From Chrysogorgia sp. JL179-B06 (taxonomy: Eukaryota > Cnidaria > Anthozoa > Scleralcyonacea > Chrysogorgiidae), in contig JAYKKM010000263.1 in assembly GCA_035772405.1 (NCBI GenBank), positions 2,994,501 through 3,058,500 on the forward strand: a stretch of 64,000 bases of DNA. Reading direction: 5' to 3'. Below, piece by piece: positions 31,571 through 42,200 of this stretch (its first letter is position 1; the number at the start of each line of letters is the position of its first letter). The position numbers were made by a program, and so were the translations under genes. A model generated the notes under the pieces. That model was not told where the DNA came from, did no database searches, and saw nothing but the letters and a program-made list of their open reading frames with translations.

Positions 31571-31879
31571 CTGCAGTATAAAAAGATAAATAATAATTAT
31601 TTCCTGTTTTTAGCAAAATTCCTTCAGTCTAAAGAGACTTAACTGGTGAACCAAGCTAAGCAGTAAGCCAAACTAAGTCGTGAGCCAAGTTTCTGACGTC
31701 TAGGGGTTCTATTTCAGTTAGCTAACCCAAAATCATCAGCCACATTACATGCCAGCCATCGTAAAAAACATTTTATCTCAATTTGAAATTAAAAGGCATT
31801 TTGCTGGATGATATGTGTCAATTTATAGTGCAGTATGGAAGTGTACATTAAACTCTACCTTCTACTAGATATTCTCTAC

Positions 31880-32895
31880 TAAATATACCTACCTTAGGTC
31901 CAAGTGTCATCCCAGAAATCCCACCGATTATCTTCGGAATAGAAGGAATAACAAAATTGTTAAAAAATATTGATGTAAAGAAAGCCAATGGACCTGACGA
32001 CCTCTCATGTTGGGTCCTGAAAGAAGCAGCTGATGAGATAGCACCATATCTTTGCTTCATCTTTGACATGTCAATCAAGTATGGACAAGTTCCCAACGAT
32101 TGGAAAAAAGCACATGTTATACCAATATTTTAAAAGGCGACAGAAAGGAAGCCAGTAATTATAGACCCATATCGTTAACATATGTACCATGCAAGATAAT
32201 GGAACATGTCCTCTTCCATCATATAATGAATCATTTTTATTCGTACAAGCAAATTCATGCAAAACGCAATTAATTACAATCATTGAGAAAGTTGCAAGAA
32301 ACCTCGACCAGGGCTCACAAACTGACTTATTACTACTTGATTTTACTAAAGCATTTGACAGTGTGCCCACAAACGTCTCCTGGGTAAACTTTATTACTAT
32401 GGTGCCCATGGAAATTTGAAAGATTGGTTCAAAGCGTGGCTCACTGGAAGATCTCAAGTGGTTGTCATTAATGGTGAGTCCTCAACTATATCTACTGTGA
32501 CATCTGTTGTTCCTCATGGCACCGTTCTTGGCCCATTGATGTTTCTGATATATATCAATGACATTGGCATTGAAATTAATGCAGATATTGGTCTCTTTGC
32601 TGCGTTAGTGTTCTCTATGCTGTCATTGGTGATACATCACAAGCTTTCTCCTTCCAGAAAGATCCTTGATACATTAGGGAACTGGTCACTAAAATGGCAA
32701 CTGGGTTTTAACGCTGATAAATGCTCAGTCCTTCGAGTCCATCGTTCCCGTAATGCTGTAGAGCACCACCACACTTTTTACAAGCCCTTAAAATCAGTAA
32801 AGCACCATGAATATCTTGGTGTCGAGCTGGATACCACACTGAGCTGGAACAATCACATCACTGAAATCATAGGCGGTGGTTCATGTAATGTATAG
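31880..32895 (+). pseudogene. LINE reverse transcriptase, broken
   Basis: Plus-strand reading from about 31890: 'GISGM'-like start, 'KKANGPDDLSCWVLKEAAD', 'VPNDWKKAHVIPIF', 'SNYRPISL'. After one shift comes 'DLLLLDFTKAFDSVP' (motif A), and after another 'HGTVLGPLMFLIYINDI' (motif B, with P-H-G instead of P-Q-G). The Y-A-D-D box is destroyed by indels around 32590-32630. The tail 'NADKCSVLRV' and 'HHEYLGVELD' is present. It is a CR1/Jockey-like LINE distinct from the one at 29-31 kb. Ends near 32895. Confidence 0.7.
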
Positions 32896-32899
32896 ACAA

Positions 32900-33608
32900 A
32901 GCTTTATTAAACTGACCTTGTATTAGCAAGGAAACACGTAATTGATTTTTAAAGCTGTTGAAGAACTTGGTTTGGCAATGGACTGCAGAGAGTAATCGTA
33001 CGAAAATATGGCTGCAAATTTCGCCATCATAAATAACGATTTCACTTTGCGTGAGCCAAAGTGAAAACCCACGAAGTGCTGGTCCTATTTATAATTTTTG
33101 AGTAGTTCGTGAGTAGTTTCCGTTAATTGGATTCACGACGATAGCCATTCAGAGACGATTTTGAGTAGTTTCCGTGGGGTTTCCACGCGAGCTGAGTAGT
33201 TTCCGTGGGGTTGCTCACGCGAGCTGAGTAGTTTCCATGGAGTTTGAGTAGTGCCCGACGTCACAACAGGTTTCCACGGGACTACACACGGCGCTGCTCG
33301 CCGGTAGTAAAAGCCGATTGCATCTCCGGGAGCGATCGATATCGATAGCGCGCTACTGTGAATAGTAGCTTTGAAAGAAGGAATCCGAAAAGTATTAAAG
33401 TACTAGATAACAAAACTATACTATTAAAAATATTTAAGAGTATTTTTCTCTTTCGTTCATCAACATCTGACTAGTTTCCGGAAACTACTGATATGGGGCG
33501 AGGCCACTAAGAATTAGCTTGGAAGCCAAGATGCACTTTAAAACAAGGTAAGCAGCGAAGGATTTCACAATCTTCGTCATAAAAAATTCAAGAAGCTCTG
33601 ATGCATCT
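32900..33608. other. Intergenic with 30-bp direct repeats
   Basis: TGAGTAGTTTCCGTGGGGTT plus a CACGCGAGC stretch occurs in tandem at about 33150-33245, with weaker copies at 33095-33125. No coding feature. Confidence 0.5.
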
Positions 33609-33611
33609 GTT

Positions 33612-34483
33612 AACCCTTTACTGTGCACATTTTGAAATACATCTTTAAAAAAATGTTCTCACACAAAATGTTCTTTAAAGTGCACATGACCCCAAAAATG
33701 ATAATGCTATGTTTGAAAGAGCACTTAAAATGATGAAGAATATCTTTAACAGTTCTTCTATATCTATTTTCGTTCTCGATCTATTCAGTTATATGTGATA
33801 TGTTAATGAGGCACATGATGACGTCAAAGCAGGCAAACAACATTGTGGCAATTCTAAAATTCGTGTATATCTTCAAAGTTATCCAATGAAATTACTTGAA
33901 ACTTCGCACATGGATGCATACTACCAAACTAAAGAACATGGTTCAAGTTATGTTATCACCATAGTAACAGATTAGTTTTCAGACCTCTTAGTTTCTAAAA
34001 CAAAATAATTTGTTTTCTCTCATGTGCAGAACATGTTGAAATTGGCAGTTCTCAATAACTTTTTCAATAACTTTTCCAATGCAATACCTAAATTTGAAAT
34101 CGAAAACGGTGCTTGCCAATGGAAGAAAGACTTCTGTATGGTAACGGAGAGGTTTGGAAGCTAATCTGTTACTATGGTGACAACACAACTTGAACCATGT
34201 TCTTTCGTTTGGTAGTATGCATCCATGTGCAAAGTTTCAAGTAATTTCATTGGATAACTTTGAAGATATACACGAATTTTAGAATTGCCACAATGTTGTT
34301 TGCCTGCTTTGACGTCATGTGCCTCATTAACATATCACATACAACTGAATAGCTCGAGAACGAAAATAGATATCGAAGAACTGTTCAAGCTATTCTTTAT
34401 CATTTTAAGTGCTCTTTCAAATATAGCATTATCATTTTTGGGGTCATTTGCACTTTAAAAGCAGTGCAGTAATAATGTTAAAT
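33612..34483. mobile_element. Large inverted-repeat (foldback) element
   Basis: Arms of roughly 340-380 bp (33612-33990 and 34140-34483) are inverted copies with scattered mismatches; about 150 bp lie between. Landmarks are GACCCCAAAAATGATAATGC (left) and GCATTATCATTTTTGGGGTC (right), and GTAGTATGCATCCATGTGC with its inverse. The outer ends read GTTAACCCTTTACTG and CAGTAATAATGTTAA. No ORF. Probably a non-autonomous DNA transposon. Confidence 0.8.
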
Positions 34484-34489
34484 GCAAAA

Positions 34490-34900
34490 ATTTGGGAAAA
34501 CAGGGGGGTAAGTCTTTTTTTATTTGTTGCCATATGGCAACACTGCCCGGTTACGGGTATAATTTGAGTGAAAATCCTGCATAGTCAATGTAATATGTTT
34601 TGTACAACTTTTCCCGAATATGCAAACTACAATAGTGAAAATCCATTTTATCAAAGTGGCATTGTCCTCAGGTCCATTTTAGAGCAGGGGGGCTGCACAG
34701 TTACAGGGGGGCGGGGGCTTAGCTGCGGAACAAATGAAGATTGTTGTAGTTAGACATTGTACACACAAATAACTTAAAATTATTTAATACATATTCTAAC
34801 TAGGATAATTCTTAAAAATCGTTTGATGAATATTGTGCTGGGTAAACAATTGAAAATGGCATAGCCACAGTTTGTCTTGGTGCGCATGCTACAGTACTAT
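34490..34900. other. Intergenic
   Basis: Short AGGGGGGC-rich patch at 34685-34712; otherwise AT-rich. No gene seen. Confidence 0.35.
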
Positions 34901-34912
34901 GTGAATCACTTA

Positions 34913-35210
34913 GTTTACAAAGTGTGAAAATCTCTGAAGCAGTTTTTTGCATTGCTAAGACACAGGCGGACATTGCACTTGTCACAGTACACTCTACTGA
35001 ACCCAATCTTGCAATGTCGATGATGCGTGCTGTCTAACCGAATAACCTTGGCAGGCAAAGGTGTGTCTGGCTTTCTTCCTCTATTCTCAGCTGTTGCTCT
35101 CCTGTCAGCTTCTTCCAATTATGATCTACCAAGCTTCCTTGTCATTCCAGACTTGCCACACTTGATCAGACTTCCAGCGATTTCCATGTTGAAATTTAGG
35201 AGTGACTGCA
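34913..35210 (-). pseudogene. piggyBac transposase, C-terminal zinc finger
   Basis: The minus strand reads 'FNMEIAGSLIKCGKSGMTRK', then 'LDSTHHRHCK', 'VYCDKCNVRLCLSNAKNCFRDFH' and a stop at 34913. The H-x2-H-C...C-x2-C...L-C...C-F-x-x-F-H spacing is the Cys-rich C-terminal domain of piggyBac transposases, which binds the terminal repeats. The DDD catalytic core is not found upstream, so this is a 3' fragment. Confidence 0.65.
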
Positions 35211-35221
35211 CCCTTACAAAA

Positions 35222-35640
35222 ATAAACTATAGTTTTAAGACCCTAAAACTATAGTTTTAAAAAACTGTAGTATTTTGGAACAAAAACTATAGTTATTAAA
35301 ACTATAGTTTTAAGACACAAAAACTATAGTTATTTAAACTATAGTTGCAAGACCCGAAAACTATAGTTTTAAAAACTGTAGTTGCAAGACCCAAAAACTA
35401 TAGTTTTAAAAAACTAGTATTTTGGAACAAAAACTGTAGTTATTTAGACTATAGTTTATAGGCAGTATAGTTTTTCAAAGAACTTTAGTTTGTTGTTGTA
35501 CAGTTTTTGAAAAACTTATAGTTTCTGAAAAAGCTATAGGTTCATATCAGAAACTACAGATTTTTCAAAAACTATGCAACAGAACAAACTAAAGTTCTTT
35601 TAAAAAAACTACACTATACCAGTACCTAGAAACTATAGTT
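35222..35640. repeat. Array of AAACTATAGTTT palindromes
   Basis: About fifteen imperfect units of AAACTATAGTTT joined by short spacers such as TAAGACCC, TTTAAGACACAAA and TTTGGAACAAA. Each 12-mer is its own reverse complement, so the array can form many alternative hairpins or cruciforms. The right half inverts the order, making the whole block loosely palindromic. Confidence 0.85.
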
Positions 35641-35795
35641 TGATGAAAATAACAAAATTAATTCAAACTTTGCAATCAGCAGAAAGAAAAACTGCAAAAT
35701 ATTTTTAAAATATCAAGAAGCAAAGAGTTGTAATGAAGGCAAATATTTTTAATAAGTCAGTTAATTGTTATATATATATACAGTATTTTACACTT

Positions 35796-35932
35796 TAGGC
35801 TTCTCGTCATGTTGTTTTTTCCATGCCTGTTCCTCGTTGTTTAACTTGAATTTAATTGCCTTCACAACATCTTCTTCAATGACTGGACGTGCCATGTCAG
35901 AATACTGTACATTTTTTGCATGTTCTATAGAA
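35796..35932 (-). CDS. C-terminal exon, charged
   Basis: After a CTATAG acceptor the minus strand encodes 'HAKNVQYSDMARPVIEEDVVKAIKFK' and a Lys-rich tail ending at a stop near 35796. It probably follows the exon at 36105-36296. A BEN-like or other C-terminal domain is conceivable, but I cannot assign it. Confidence 0.4.
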
Positions 35933-36104
35933 TAAAAAACAGGTAAAAAAGTTTTTTTTATGAAAAACAGGTAAAAAAGTGCTATATAGTAATTATATTA
36001 TATTCATGATGCAGTGAGGTGAATGTTGTTACTTAGATTTCACCACATTCATCTCACCATGTATGTCATTAAAACTTGACATAATACTTAATAACCTACC
36101 AATT

Positions 36105-36296
36105 AGTAAGTAGTGTATGTGGCATCAAGCCTGGGCTTCACTTGGCCATTTTCCCCCTTTTGTCCTTTGAGACTGTGAGTGGCCATGTACTCTCTAGAAA
36201 GTGTAGCCCCCATGACACTTGCCACATAGTTCCCCACTTTCTTTGTTTTAATTCTTCTTAACACTCTCTTTGTTATCGACAAGCCAGGTCCTAAGA
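36105..36296 (-). CDS. Conserved C-terminal exon of the minus-strand gene
   Basis: The acceptor TTTTTGAAG opens phase 0 'VVLGPGLSITKRVLRRIKTKKVGNYVASVMGATLSREYMA' elements and continues to 'KPRLDATYTTY' and a stop. The composition (basic helix, then G-A-T-L-S-R-E-Y-M) looks like a folded domain under constraint. The family is not recognised; BEN-like is possible. Confidence 0.45.
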
Positions 36297-36360
36297 CAAC
36301 CTTCAAAAAGAGAAGTGAAAATTGTGTTACATATGATCCTTGAAGTTTTGCATGGCGAAT

Positions 36361-36466
36361 CACAATATTAAATCAATCAAAAAACGTTGTGGTTTTCACC
36401 ATGTTTAGATTTAATATTATTAAACATGGTGAAAACCACAAAGTTTTTTGATTGATTTAATTGTGT
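36361..36466. mobile_element. Palindrome with 41-bp arms
   Basis: Left arm 36367-36407 and right arm 36421-36461 (ATTAAATCAATCAAAAAAC / GTTTTTTGATTGATTTAAT). A 14-bp direct repeat ATTGTGTTACATAT occurs at 36321-36334 and 36460-36473. The palindrome lies in the intron next to the exon at 36105-36296. Confidence 0.8.
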
Positions 36467-36949
36467 TACATATTAGTTGGTGAAATACTACAGTTGCTGT
36501 AGACATTCTGATTCCTGTAGTTTTATTCAAATGATTTTTTTGCATTCAGGGTACTCATGTATACACAGACCTTGAATTTTGTATAAAGCAGGAGAGTGGT
36601 AGAGAGTGACAGATAGATATCTAATCCCCAATCTCCCCACTATCACAATGACTATTTCTACCATATATGATATTAATTAATTAACCTGGAGTGGAAGCAA
36701 CCAAGTTGAAATTGATTATTGGAATGGATAATATATTACTACATTTATTATTAGTAGATATTTATAAGTAATTATTACACGATTGACTCGGTTTTCTTTG
36801 ATGCACCGCAGGCTTTATCTAGCATAAAGACCATGAATTATGAATACTAATTAGATAAGAAATGAAGGAAAACCTAAGGGAAATCTTTGTCCAAGGTGGA
36901 TAAATGGACAAAATTTTGTTGGAAAACCTCCTCACTCGTGAAATAAAAG

Positions 36950-37072
36950 TCAGATAAAGCCCTCGAACGTCAGGATTTATGCTATATAAAGCCCTTGGAC
37001 GCTGTGCGTCCTCGGGTCTTTATATAGCATAAAGCCCTCCTTCTCGGGCTTTATCTCTTACTTAATACTTTC
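36950..37072. mobile_element. Palindromic MITE
   Basis: AGATAAAGCCCTCGA and TTTATGCTATATAAAGCCC on the left are matched by GGGTCTTTATATAGCATAAA and TCTCGGGCTTTATCT on the right. A related half site GGCTTTATCTAGCATAAAGAC lies nearby at 36811. Confidence 0.75.
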
Positions 37073-37530
37073 TAAATGTTACTATGTAATGTACAATAGA
37101 ATAATAAATTAAACACTATGGAACAGTGAGAAGTATATACTATTGTATCTGTAACAATTACATACTTAAAAATTTACTAACTTAAACACGCAGCAAATAA
37201 TATGCTGAACAAAACTTTTAAATTAAGTTAGGTAGTTGAAAACTTTTAAATGTTCGGGTTCACAAAGAGCCGACAGTCTCCGATTAAAAAAGTTCTCTTC
37301 CAGGAAGACAATGGCCACACTGACTTGGATTGACCAGAACACTGAAGTGATCGATTTAAGACATTCATTTTAAAACTTTGCAATTACGCAGCTAAGGTGC
37401 GCTGTAAATCACTCTCTCACGACAAATTAAGCGGAGCGGAAGCGCGAGAGCGATTGCGTGCCTCAAAATTCAACGTCTGTATTATACATATAACTTGATA
37501 ATTGCTAAATTTTGATGCATAGTAATACAT

Positions 37531-37930
37531 ACCATATCCAAAGATAAATCATTATCAAGTGTTTGATTAATACTATCTTGGGAACATTCCAATGCATTCT
37601 CTTTTTGCCCATCTTCTTCTGGCATCACATCCAATTCTTCTCTAGAGGAAGTTTCACACGATGGTGTTATCGGCGACTGGTTACAGGCACTTGGTGTAAT
37701 TGGTAACTGGTCATTACGTGTCATCGATAACTGGGAATTAGGTGCCACACAAATTGCTTTGGGTAAAGATCTGCCAGTTGCCATGGGTGAAGATCTAGCA
37801 ATTACTGAAGGTGAAGATCTGCCAGATGACAACCCATGTGGCGAGGGTGATGACATTCCAGATACTCGAGATGGTATTCTTGAAGCATCTTCCAAATGCA
37901 TATATATTTCTTTAGCTTTTTCAGAGAGCT
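37531..37930 (-). CDS. Ser/Pro-rich exon of the minus-strand gene
   Basis: A long open frame with repeats of 'GRSSPS' / 'RSSPM' and 'QLPITPS' type, then an acidic end 'EELDVMPEEDGQKEN', with donor GATATG|GTATGT near 37531. The phase agrees with the exon at 36296. The exact acceptor upstream (near 37935-37945) is unclear, as the best AG puts a stop in this frame. Low complexity, probably an unstructured linker. Confidence 0.45.
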
Positions 37931-38152
37931 TTTAAAGTCTGAAAAATAAGCAAATAAGCATTCACTGTTGTTGACCCTTTCACTGCTAGAGTTCTTCCCT
38001 TGACAAGTAAAATTGTCTCGCGTTAGCCAGAGTAAAATAATTAAAGGCCACCAAAAGGTAAAACAGTTACCTAACCTCAGTTTGAGTCATAAACCAAACA
38101 ATTTGCATTTAGAGTTACCAAATGCAATGGTAACTGAAGCAGAACTTACCAT

Positions 38153-38286
38153 CACTGCTTGCAATCTGATCGTGAAGCCTTTCATTTTCTTTCTTCAGCA
38201 TTTTGATTTTTTCCTCAAGTGCCTGATTTTCTTTCTTGTGTTTGCACTCATCATTGAAAAACACATCTTTCTCTTGTTGATTTTCC
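38153..38286 (-). CDS. Coiled-coil exon of the minus-strand gene
   Basis: Between acceptor TTATTATAG and donor GATG|GTAAGT the exon reads 'KKENQALEEKIKMLKKENERL', a clean heptad coiled coil. It likely mediates dimerisation. Confidence 0.55.
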
Positions 38287-38590
38287 TATAATAAATTGAA
38301 ATTTCAATGACATCGTAATAATCTATTCTCAATATTAAATATTAAATAATAATACTTACACAGCTAACAAAATATTTTTACTACTAGAAATACCCCACCC
38401 CTAGAGTTTCTTTTTGACTTTTCCCCAACCATGCTTCCCAGACCACATAATTTATTTGTATTTGTCGTCTATGTCGATATTAACAAATCCCAAAAGGCAG
38501 GACAAGTTGCATCAATATATATCATACATATACATACACACACATATATTTAAGTACTGTATATAATTGGTAAAATCTAAACTTTTACAG

Positions 38591-38637
38591 ATGCCGTAAC
38601 ACTGTGTTTCATGCCTGAGGCAATCTTCAGATGACAT
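38591..38637 (-). ncRNA. Hammerhead ribozyme-like motif
   Basis: On the minus strand the core reads CTGAAGA, then a short stem TGCC-TCA-GGCA, then GAAAC. Flanks ATGTC (upstream) and GGCAT (downstream) can pair as stem I, and CAC-A-GTG can form a tiny stem III. This is the layout of the hammerhead ribozymes found in Penelope-like elements. No Penelope RT lies beside it. The motif also resembles the common phrase around CCTGAGGCAATCTTCAG of such elements. Activity is not shown. Confidence 0.45.
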
Positions 38638-38759
38638 ACGTCAGTATGTATGTTTGTCTGAGACTATAATTTATTCTTGCATTCCCAACAATTGAAAATG
38701 GCCATTTAGTAATCCCCTTGAGTTTCAAATTTGGTTTTTTTTTGGTTCTATAAATAGCA

Positions 38760-39124
38760 TTAACACGCTCCGCTATTGGGATATAAAGAGAGATAGAGAT
38801 ATATATATAGAGAGATAGATATATAGAGAGAGAGATAGATATATAGAGTTATATAGAGATATAGAGATGGATAGATATAGAGATAGAGAGACAGACAGAT
38901 ATAGACATAGACAGACAGATAGACATACATATACACATACATACACATATGATACACACATTGGAGGATTTTGATAATTTCTTTGCGTGCTGTTCTATTT
39001 CTACTTCATTGGCTTTCAGATAATAATTATAACTGCCGAGCATTCTGATATATCGGACTTCCACTTCTCTACGGTATGCCGTGACTGTTCTAGGTTCCCA
39101 TGCTATACACACACATATACACAT

Positions 39125-39165
<41 letters not shown>

Positions 39166-39190
39166 TATATATAGGCAGTATTTAATATAA
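38760..39190. repeat. Simple-sequence repeats
   Basis: GAGATAGATATA-type repeats at 38780-38960 and CA/TA repeats (ACACACAC, ACATATAC) at 39105-39175. Open frames over them are compositional artefacts. Confidence 0.85.
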
Positions 39191-39802
39191 CTGGCAAAGT
39201 TCCGAGAGTGCTCAATATCTTTAAAGATAGAGCAATTTAATAGCTCCAAGTTTCACGCCGGTTGACGATATATAAATATATATATATAATTTAAGAAAGA
39301 TTTCCTGACGTTCATCAAGGTAAAAACATTTTTACTCTGATAAAGAGCTCTGCTTGAAACGACTGTAAATCGTTCTTAAATTCTCGGCATTTTGCAACCT
39401 ATTTCGTTTTGTATTCTAATACCAGTTTAGTTGTTGCATTTGCTGATATTGCTAAGCCGTAAAATGTATTATATTTATAGCTTTTTGATCTTATATATCA
39501 TTAATTGGGTTCATCTCTAGATTGTGCTGGTTAGATTTGAGATTTCGGCTTCATTACTGCTTTGTTATCTCCGCGAAACAAGTTGGGATTATTGGGTAAT
39601 TCTTGTGTCCGAGATTTTTCAACACCTATCATGAAATCAATTTTTACTGTTTGCCTTACTTTTAAAAAGTTATGTGGCTAATCGTTATAGAAAATATTAC
39701 TACGTCCATCCTAGAGGTTCAATAGTAATTTGTGAATAATTAATGAGGTAAAGCCACAATCACAGCGTGGTATTTTGTGAGAATTTAACATTAACAACAA
39801 AC

Positions 39803-39838
39803 CTGTCCCACCACTTTGTGATTTTCCTGACTGTTCAC
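39803..39838 (-). CDS. Mini-exon, 36 nt, phase 1-1
   Basis: Acceptor CTATTAG and donor CAG|GTTTGT. In phase 1 it encodes G-E-Q-S-G-K-S-Q-S-G-G-T-G. Length divisible by three, as for the other mini-exons; the start resembles the exons at 45.5 and 47.7 kb (G-E-Q). Confidence 0.5.
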
Positions 39839-40319
39839 CTAATAGAAAGAGAAAAATATTCCTTGATCATGAGTTCAGTTTTACCTTTCGATTGTTTTGG
39901 TTAACATTTAATGTACAGCGCAGCATGATTTAAAACAAGTTAATTTTACGGGGTCGTAATATAGCGGGTAGGTAGAATTAATCTTCATTTAGCAATGACC
40001 TCGGGAGCACATCGTAAGCTAAGGAGGTAAGTATTCTTCGAGTTACGTCCTTCTAGTTTTTTCTTAGCAATACAAAGTCAATTGGGGGAGGGAGAGACGG
40101 TAGTGACGAAAAACCTCGGCCGGTGAGGAAATAATGGGAAGGTGACAAAAAATTAAGTAGAATGGTCTCCACAGGTATGTTTCTTTAGATTTTTGCCACC
40201 ATAAATGTATCGTTTGTCGATGGATATGGGAGCAAACGAAGTCGACTGACCTTATTTCGCATGAATATACTTATGTAAAATAATGATGTAAACCTGGTTA
40301 TGTCATATCTGAGGTATAT

Positions 40320-40400
40320 GCTAAAACATGTCTGTGAATGGTGTAAATATTTATCTCGCCGCTTCGTCGCTCGGTAAATATCCAGCACTATTCACCTCGA
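40320..40400. mobile_element. Fragment of a GGTAAATATCCA MITE
   Basis: GTGAATGGTGTAAATATTTA...CTCGGTAAATATCCAGCAC...TTCACCTCGACTT; the same unit recurs at 40930-41000 and, inverted, at 61690-61790. Confidence 0.6.
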
Positions 40401-40404
40401 CTTT

Positions 40405-40680
40405 GTTGAAAATTGTTATATGAAAATTGTTATACAGACAGACAGACAGATTTTTGGTAAGTTGATATCGGCGGTCATGAAGGCTAGTTGGGCTTGTAAA
40501 AGACAATCTATCGATTTCCCAGTACGATTTCCCAGGTAAGATAATTAATAATACACGCTTTTGTAGACGTTCAATGTTGTCACTTAGGTATTTTGGTAAC
40601 GAAAAATGGTATACTTCATAACTGTATTCTAGAATAATGGGTCGAATACACGCACAGTAGAAGCTAACGATAACATTGGT
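40405..40680 (-). pseudogene. LINE RT C-terminal fragment (copy 1)
   Basis: Minus strand: 'FYCACIRPIILEYS', 'YLSDNIERLQKRVLLIILP' and 'SLHDRRYQLTKN', the post-RT region of CR1/Jockey-like LINEs. It lies directly against the mini-exon at 40700-40753 and is duplicated with it at 41.8-42.05 kb. Confidence 0.6.
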
Positions 40681-40699
40681 AGGATGACATATCACTAAC

Positions 40700-40753
40700 C
40701 TGGTACATTGAATGGTGAATTGATCACCTTTTGCAAGGTTTTTGATTTTTTCC
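40700..40753 (-). CDS. Mini-exon, 54 nt, phase 1-1
   Basis: Acceptor CTATTAG, donor CCAG|GTTAGT. Encodes G-KKSKTLQKVINSPFNVP-G in phase 1. A near-identical copy lies at 41983-42039 and a diverged one at 42748-42798. Confidence 0.55.
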
Positions 40754-40929
40754 CTAATAGAAATAAAAATATATATATGTTATTTGCATTGGAACTAATT
40801 TAGATATTTAAAGCAATTAGTTAAACAATGTGGGCATGTAGTTGCTGTTAAACATTTATATGGCAAAAGAGCAGAGAAGTTAAAAAGTGCAGTGTGAAAC
40901 ATATTCATTTGAAGAGGCAAATCAACTAC

Positions 40930-41000
40930 ATATTTCTCGCCGCTTCGTCGCTCGGTAAATATCCAGCACTATTGACTGTTCACCTCGACTTTGTTGAAAA
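40930..41000. mobile_element. Second GGTAAATATCCA MITE fragment
   Basis: Same sequence as 40355-40420 (CTCGCCGCTTCGTCGCTCGG...CACCTCGACTTTGTTGAAAA). Confidence 0.6.
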
Positions 41001-41020
41001 TTGTTATATGAAGGACGTGG

Positions 41021-41124
41021 TGATATCAGTTTTATCGCTTGAGGGACGATATAATTGTCACGAGTAAGCGCAGCGAACGATGGACAATTATGATATCGTC
41101 CCTCAAGCGACAAAACTGATATCA
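41021..41124. mobile_element. Palindromic MITE
   Basis: TGATATCAGTTTTATCGCTT and GAGGGACGATATAATTGTC on the left match GACAATTATGATATCGTCCC and AAGCGACAAAACTGATATCA on the right; the centre is about 25 bp. Confidence 0.8.
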
Positions 41125-41289
41125 TCAACTCACAAATGTGACAGACAGACAGACAGAAAAATTTATTTGAATTCGGAATCTTATCAATACAAATTGCTTT
41201 TCGTAAGAGCCAAATAATATTTACATGAATATACATAATAATATACATACAGTAGATAATAAATAATAGAATCATAGTAATAATTAAAA

Positions 41290-41640
41290 TTAATTTTGGA
41301 ACTGAGGTTGGATAGCTAGCTCCCGTTTGAATGAACATAAGGAAGTTGCTTGTTTAGTATTCAAAGGAAGAGTATTCCATACTTTAGATCCAGTGAAAGA
41401 GAAACTTTTCTTTAAGTAATCTGTTTTAGGTTTTGGTAGAATAAGGTTGGTATTGCTGTGTCTTAAATCGTAGCTACTATAATCATTAACATGGTGGAAA
41501 AGCTCTTTTAGATAATTAGGAGCTTCATTGTGTTGAATTTTATACATTAAGATTGATAAATGCTTCGTTCATCTTTCTTGAAGAGTTGACCATCCGAGTT
41601 GGTTTCTTATTTCACTGGACCTAATTTCATATCCTAATTC
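41290..41640 (-). pseudogene. LINE ORF2 C-terminal fragment
   Basis: Minus strand: 'LGWSTLQER', 'HLSILMYKIQHNEAPNYL', 'YDLRHSNTNLILPKPKTDYLKKSF' and 'SKVWNTLPLNTKQATSLCSFKREL'. This is the end of a CR1/Jockey-like LINE, just before its 3' UTR. Frame broken once. Confidence 0.65.
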
Positions 41641-41759
41641 GCTAATAATAACAGACAGACAGACAGATTTTTGGTAAGTTGATATCGGCGGTCATGAAGG
41701 CTAGTTAGGCTTGTAAAAGACAATCTATCAGAGTATCTATCACTCACAAATGTGACAGA

Positions 41760-42200
41760 CAGATGGACAGATTTTGGTAAGTTGATATCGGCGGTCATGA
41801 AGGTTAGTTATAGGCTTGTAAAGATAATTAATAATACACGCTTTTGTAGACGTTCAATGTTGTCACTTAGGTATTTTGGTAACGAAAAATGGTATACTTC
41901 ACAACTGTATTCTAGAATAATGGGTCGAATACACGCACAGTAGAAGCTAACGATAACATTGGTAGGATGACATATCACTAACCTGGTACGTTGAATGGTG
42001 AATTGATCACCTTTTGCAAGGTTTTTGATTTTTTCCTTGCTAGAAATCAAAAAATATATATGTTATTTGCATTGGAACTAATTTAGATATTTAGGGCAAT
42101 TAGTTAAACAATATGGGCATATAGTTGCTGTTAAACATTTCAAAAGTACAGTGTGAACTGTGAAACATATCACTCGAAGAGGCGAATCAACTACATATTT
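41760..42200 (-). repeat. Segmental duplicate of 40440-40930
   Basis: Copies the bracket from GACAGATTTTTGGTAAGTTG through the LINE fragment, the mini-exon and ATATATATGTTATTTGCATT. Differences are few. A partial third copy of its left edge lies at 41650-41725. Confidence 0.85.
41983..42039 (-). CDS. Mini-exon, 57 nt, phase 1-1
   Basis: Acceptor TTTCTAG, donor CCAG|GTTAGT. Encodes RKKSKTLQKVINSPFNVP-G, three nucleotides longer than its duplicate at 40700-40753 because the acceptor sits further upstream. Confidence 0.55.

Noticed and set aside
38760..39190. Several Tyr/Ile/Ser/Cys/Val-rich frames
   Set aside because: They translate GATA and CA repeats.
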